Source: Aphis gossypii (lineage: Eukaryota > Arthropoda > Insecta > Hemiptera > Aphididae). From it: a stretch of DNA of 64,000 nucleotides. Location of the stretch: positions 42,367,213 to 42,431,212 of the forward strand of contig NC_065531.1 of the NCBI RefSeq assembly GCF_020184175.1, read 5' to 3'. The notes beneath the pieces are model-generated. The model was not told the origin of the DNA, ran no database searches, and worked only from the letters and a program-made list of their open reading frames with translations. This document shows, one piece after another, positions 61,971 to 64,000 of the stretch (the first letter of the stretch is position 1; every line of letters starts with the position of its first letter). A program made the translations under genes and the position numbers.

Positions 61971-62639
61971 ATTATAAATACATTTTATTTATATATTTAT
62001 ATTTTAGAACTGTTATGTTTTAATTATTAAAATGAATATTATTATATAAATTTACTGTAACTTCCTATTTTTATTACGAGTTTAACTATTTTTAAACTTA
62101 GAATTACATAATGCGCCTGTGGAATTGTATTTTTATATTATATTTATATAACATTTTATTTGACATGAGTATTTTTTTATACCTACCCCTGACCGCTATT
62201 TAAAGACAGTTAATTTATAATTTTGTATTAATCGGATGATCGGGTATCGTAGACTTTTCCTACAATTCGATATTTTCATAATAAATTTATTATATACCTT
62301 TTAAACATAGGTAGGTACCTAGTAATATATTTAGTTTTTAGGTAAATAGGTTCAGTTTATAATACATACATTTTACATAATATATAACAACCGTATAGAT
62401 AAAATATATACTGCCGTTATCTTTAACGGGGTATTAAAAACACACAAAATCCAATCATAATACACACCATATAATACTCGTACAGAAAAACAATTAAAAA
62501 AAAAATTTTAATTCATACAATTTGTACTTTCAGGCGATGATCCGGATAAGCTTCTCTAGGGGATTATGTTATATTATTATTATTATATAATATTATACGT
62601 ATATTTTTCCATCATTTTATTAATTTCTCATTTTTTTCT
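61971..62639. other. AT-rich matrix
   Basis: No gene. A short acceptor-like CTTTCAG at 62527-62533 is followed by an open octet GDDPDKLL and TAG, a conceivable but weak terminal-exon signature. Confidence 0.5.
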
Positions 62640-63280
62640 CTTCTTCCTCCACCATAGCTCATAATATGAGGAATTATAAATGAAGGGTTTCGGGACACGT
62701 ACGCACTCTCGCGCACAATGGGACGTCCCGCTTCGGACATATAATGAAACGCTGCGTTGAATGCACACCACGCGCCACATATATATATATATAGTCTCCG
62801 CTAATAGCTACACATTTTCTTCTGTACACTGATAGACGTCGTGTGTATACGTTATGTATGTATAATAGGTGCAGATACGCACAAAATTGGTCTATATATG
62901 TATAAGGTACATTTATATAAAACGCGTGTGGCACTCGGTTTTGGTGCACGAGGACTGGGCGGCGACGGCGGTGGATAAGTGTTGGTGGTTTCGTAAGAGA
63001 GCAGTGTAGGGAAAGAAAGGGGATTGTTGTACGTACGAAAGGGACATGAATGATTATGATGATGATGATGACGATCATTATGACTGGAGCTTACCCCTGA
63101 GAAACGCTCTTGTTTCACGCAACACAAAAGGCGCCATCATCAAACGCAATAACATAAATCGACCATTTGACCTTTTTACGAAAACGCCCCGGACACGTCT
63201 GATGCGATTGAAATAAAAGTTATGAACCGAAGATCGTATGCAAGTAAGTCTATGTTTACGGTATTGGCCTGACATCGGTT
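62640..63280. promoter_or_regulatory. G+C-enriched island with strong acceptor and minus-strand frames
   Basis: It starts with a very strong plus-strand acceptor (CTCTTCTTCCTCCACCATAG, AG at 62656-62657), but all frames just after it close quickly, so any exon would be untranslated. CpG-rich parts lie at 62690-62780 and 62940-63000. Minus-strand frames at 62674-63078 and 62852-63127 begin with repeat-coded I or H runs and are not accepted. Confidence 0.25.
63095..63275 (-). other. candidate minus-strand exon with start codon and donor
   Basis: On the minus strand an ATG at 63275 opens 60 codons that run into a donor GTAAGC (63094-63089) preceded by CAGGG. The translation starts MSGQYRKHRLTCIRSSVHNF, is rich in Arg and Lys, and has no recognised domain. 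The start context is poor. The exon would end in phase 1. Confidence 0.15.
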
Positions 63281-64000
63281 ATTGCAATTATAATGTCATG
63301 TATAACCTTTATACCTGTATGTTAAATACGTAAACTCAAAAAAACATTTTGGAATTTTTTTGAAATTCTTATTATAATAATTTCATCCTAAGCACAAATA
63401 CAATACTAAGTATAGACTGTAAAGCTAAGACTATATAATAAATATTTCACATAAATAATTAATATTTTTATAATTTAAAATTTCTCTTAGTTTTTCAGAA
63501 ATATTTTCAAATTTAATTTATAATTAAAATAGTTTAACCAAGGATAAACAAAATGACTTCGTTCCAAGTTTATATATTTTTCGTGAAAATCACTTAAGGA
63601 AATTAATTAATGGAATGAGTTGTCACTACTCTTTGGAATACGATCTGAGCTACATAACATGTAATTTTATAGTAAGTTTATTATTATAAGCTATATACCT
63701 AATATATTTATACATTATACAGATAACCTTAGTTATTTCATAATGATATCGATCGTCATTAATTTAATATTTTATTCCCATAAAAGCAAAAGCATTATAA
63801 GTTGAATACAGAACTTTACTGTTGCAGAGTTAATTTATTTTACTTTTATAGTAACATATTTGCAAAAAGTCAATGCACCTTATTATATCTTTGAAGAGTT
63901 AATGTTATGACAGAGATAATGTGTGTTACCGCACTTAACGTCAAAGTACGTAACTTTTTTTTCAGTTTATCGATAGTTGCGTACAATGGATGGATTAACT
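63281..64000. other. AT-rich matrix
   Basis: No gene, RNA or notable repeat. Confidence 0.6.

Noticed and set aside
62674..63127. Two minus-strand frames beginning with I-runs or H-runs
   Set aside because: The runs are a GAT/ATC trinucleotide repeat read in two frames, which argues for artefact.
1..64000. AT-rich bacterial endosymbiont (Buchnera-like) or mitochondrial origin
   Set aside because: Those genomes are gene-dense with long frames, rRNA and tRNAs. None are present, and microsatellites and dispersed repeats are abundant.
1..64000. Known conserved insect microRNAs (let-7, miR-1, bantam, miR-2, miR-8, miR-10, miR-124, iab-4 and others)
   Set aside because: I looked for their seed-plus-body words by eye on the plus strand and found no match; no long precursor-like hairpin was clear.

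Overview
ORGANISM. This is AT-rich eukaryotic nuclear DNA, most probably from an aphid or close hemipteran relative. The reasons are its very low G+C, dense TA/TATA and homopolymer tracts, frequent 'taggtaggtac'-type words, the lack of any long open reading frame, and two diverged copies of an interspersed repeat carrying the word GATTCTGAGCGGAG, which I remember from aphid genomes but could not check by search. AT-richness could suggest the aphid endosymbiont Buchnera, but that genome is packed with long genes, and here the longest ATG frame is a CA/TG-repeat artefact. I found no mitochondrial genes, rRNA, intact tRNA, known microRNA or CRISPR array.

NO CONFIRMED GENE. I recognise no protein. 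The window is either intergenic or lies inside very large introns. The useful structure is (a) a series of G+C-enriched islands of about 130-950 bp in the AT-rich matrix, (b) isolated splice, promoter and tRNA-like signals, (c) repeats and foldbacks, and (d) short open frames of uncertain meaning. An archipelago of this kind fits clustered cis-regulatory elements around a developmental gene, but that is inference.

LAYOUT. 1-9 kb: AT matrix with an island at 1.13-1.60 kb holding a POU octamer, a possible transposase remnant at 2.14 kb, and a 0.5 kb island at 4.02-4.53 kb that combines a tRNA-like A/B-box pair, a TATA-Initiator pair and a donor. 9.37 kb: a 30-nt candidate microexon. 15.7-18.8 kb: three islands. 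21.4-24.4 kb: the strongest compositional anomaly, with two CpG-rich blocks, two G-quadruplex motifs on the same strand, a long CA repeat and a CACGTG inverted repeat. 24.4-37.7 kb: mostly AT matrix with islands at 28.9, 30.4, 31.7 and 34.2 kb. 37.7-38.0 kb: a short open frame on the minus strand with a signal-peptide-like start, AATAAA and an A-tract, resembling a retrocopy. 41.3-43.2 kb: two islands and a possible 23-nt minus-strand microexon. 45.6-50.0 kb: four islands; one arm of a perfect 32-bp inverted repeat lies in an open frame at 48.4 kb, its mate at 50.0 kb. 51.2-52.5 kb and 61.2-62.0 kb: two copies of the dispersed repeat. 52.6-53.8 kb: a candidate exon, a CpG-rich block and a TATA promoter. 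55.2, 59.1, 59.8 and 62.6-63.3 kb: further islands, one ending in a TATA-Initiator promoter and one with a possible minus-strand exon.

LIMITS. Splice and promoter calls rest on short motifs that also arise by chance in 64 kb, so confidences are low. RNA-seq, aphid-to-aphid alignment and a repeat-library search would decide most of them.
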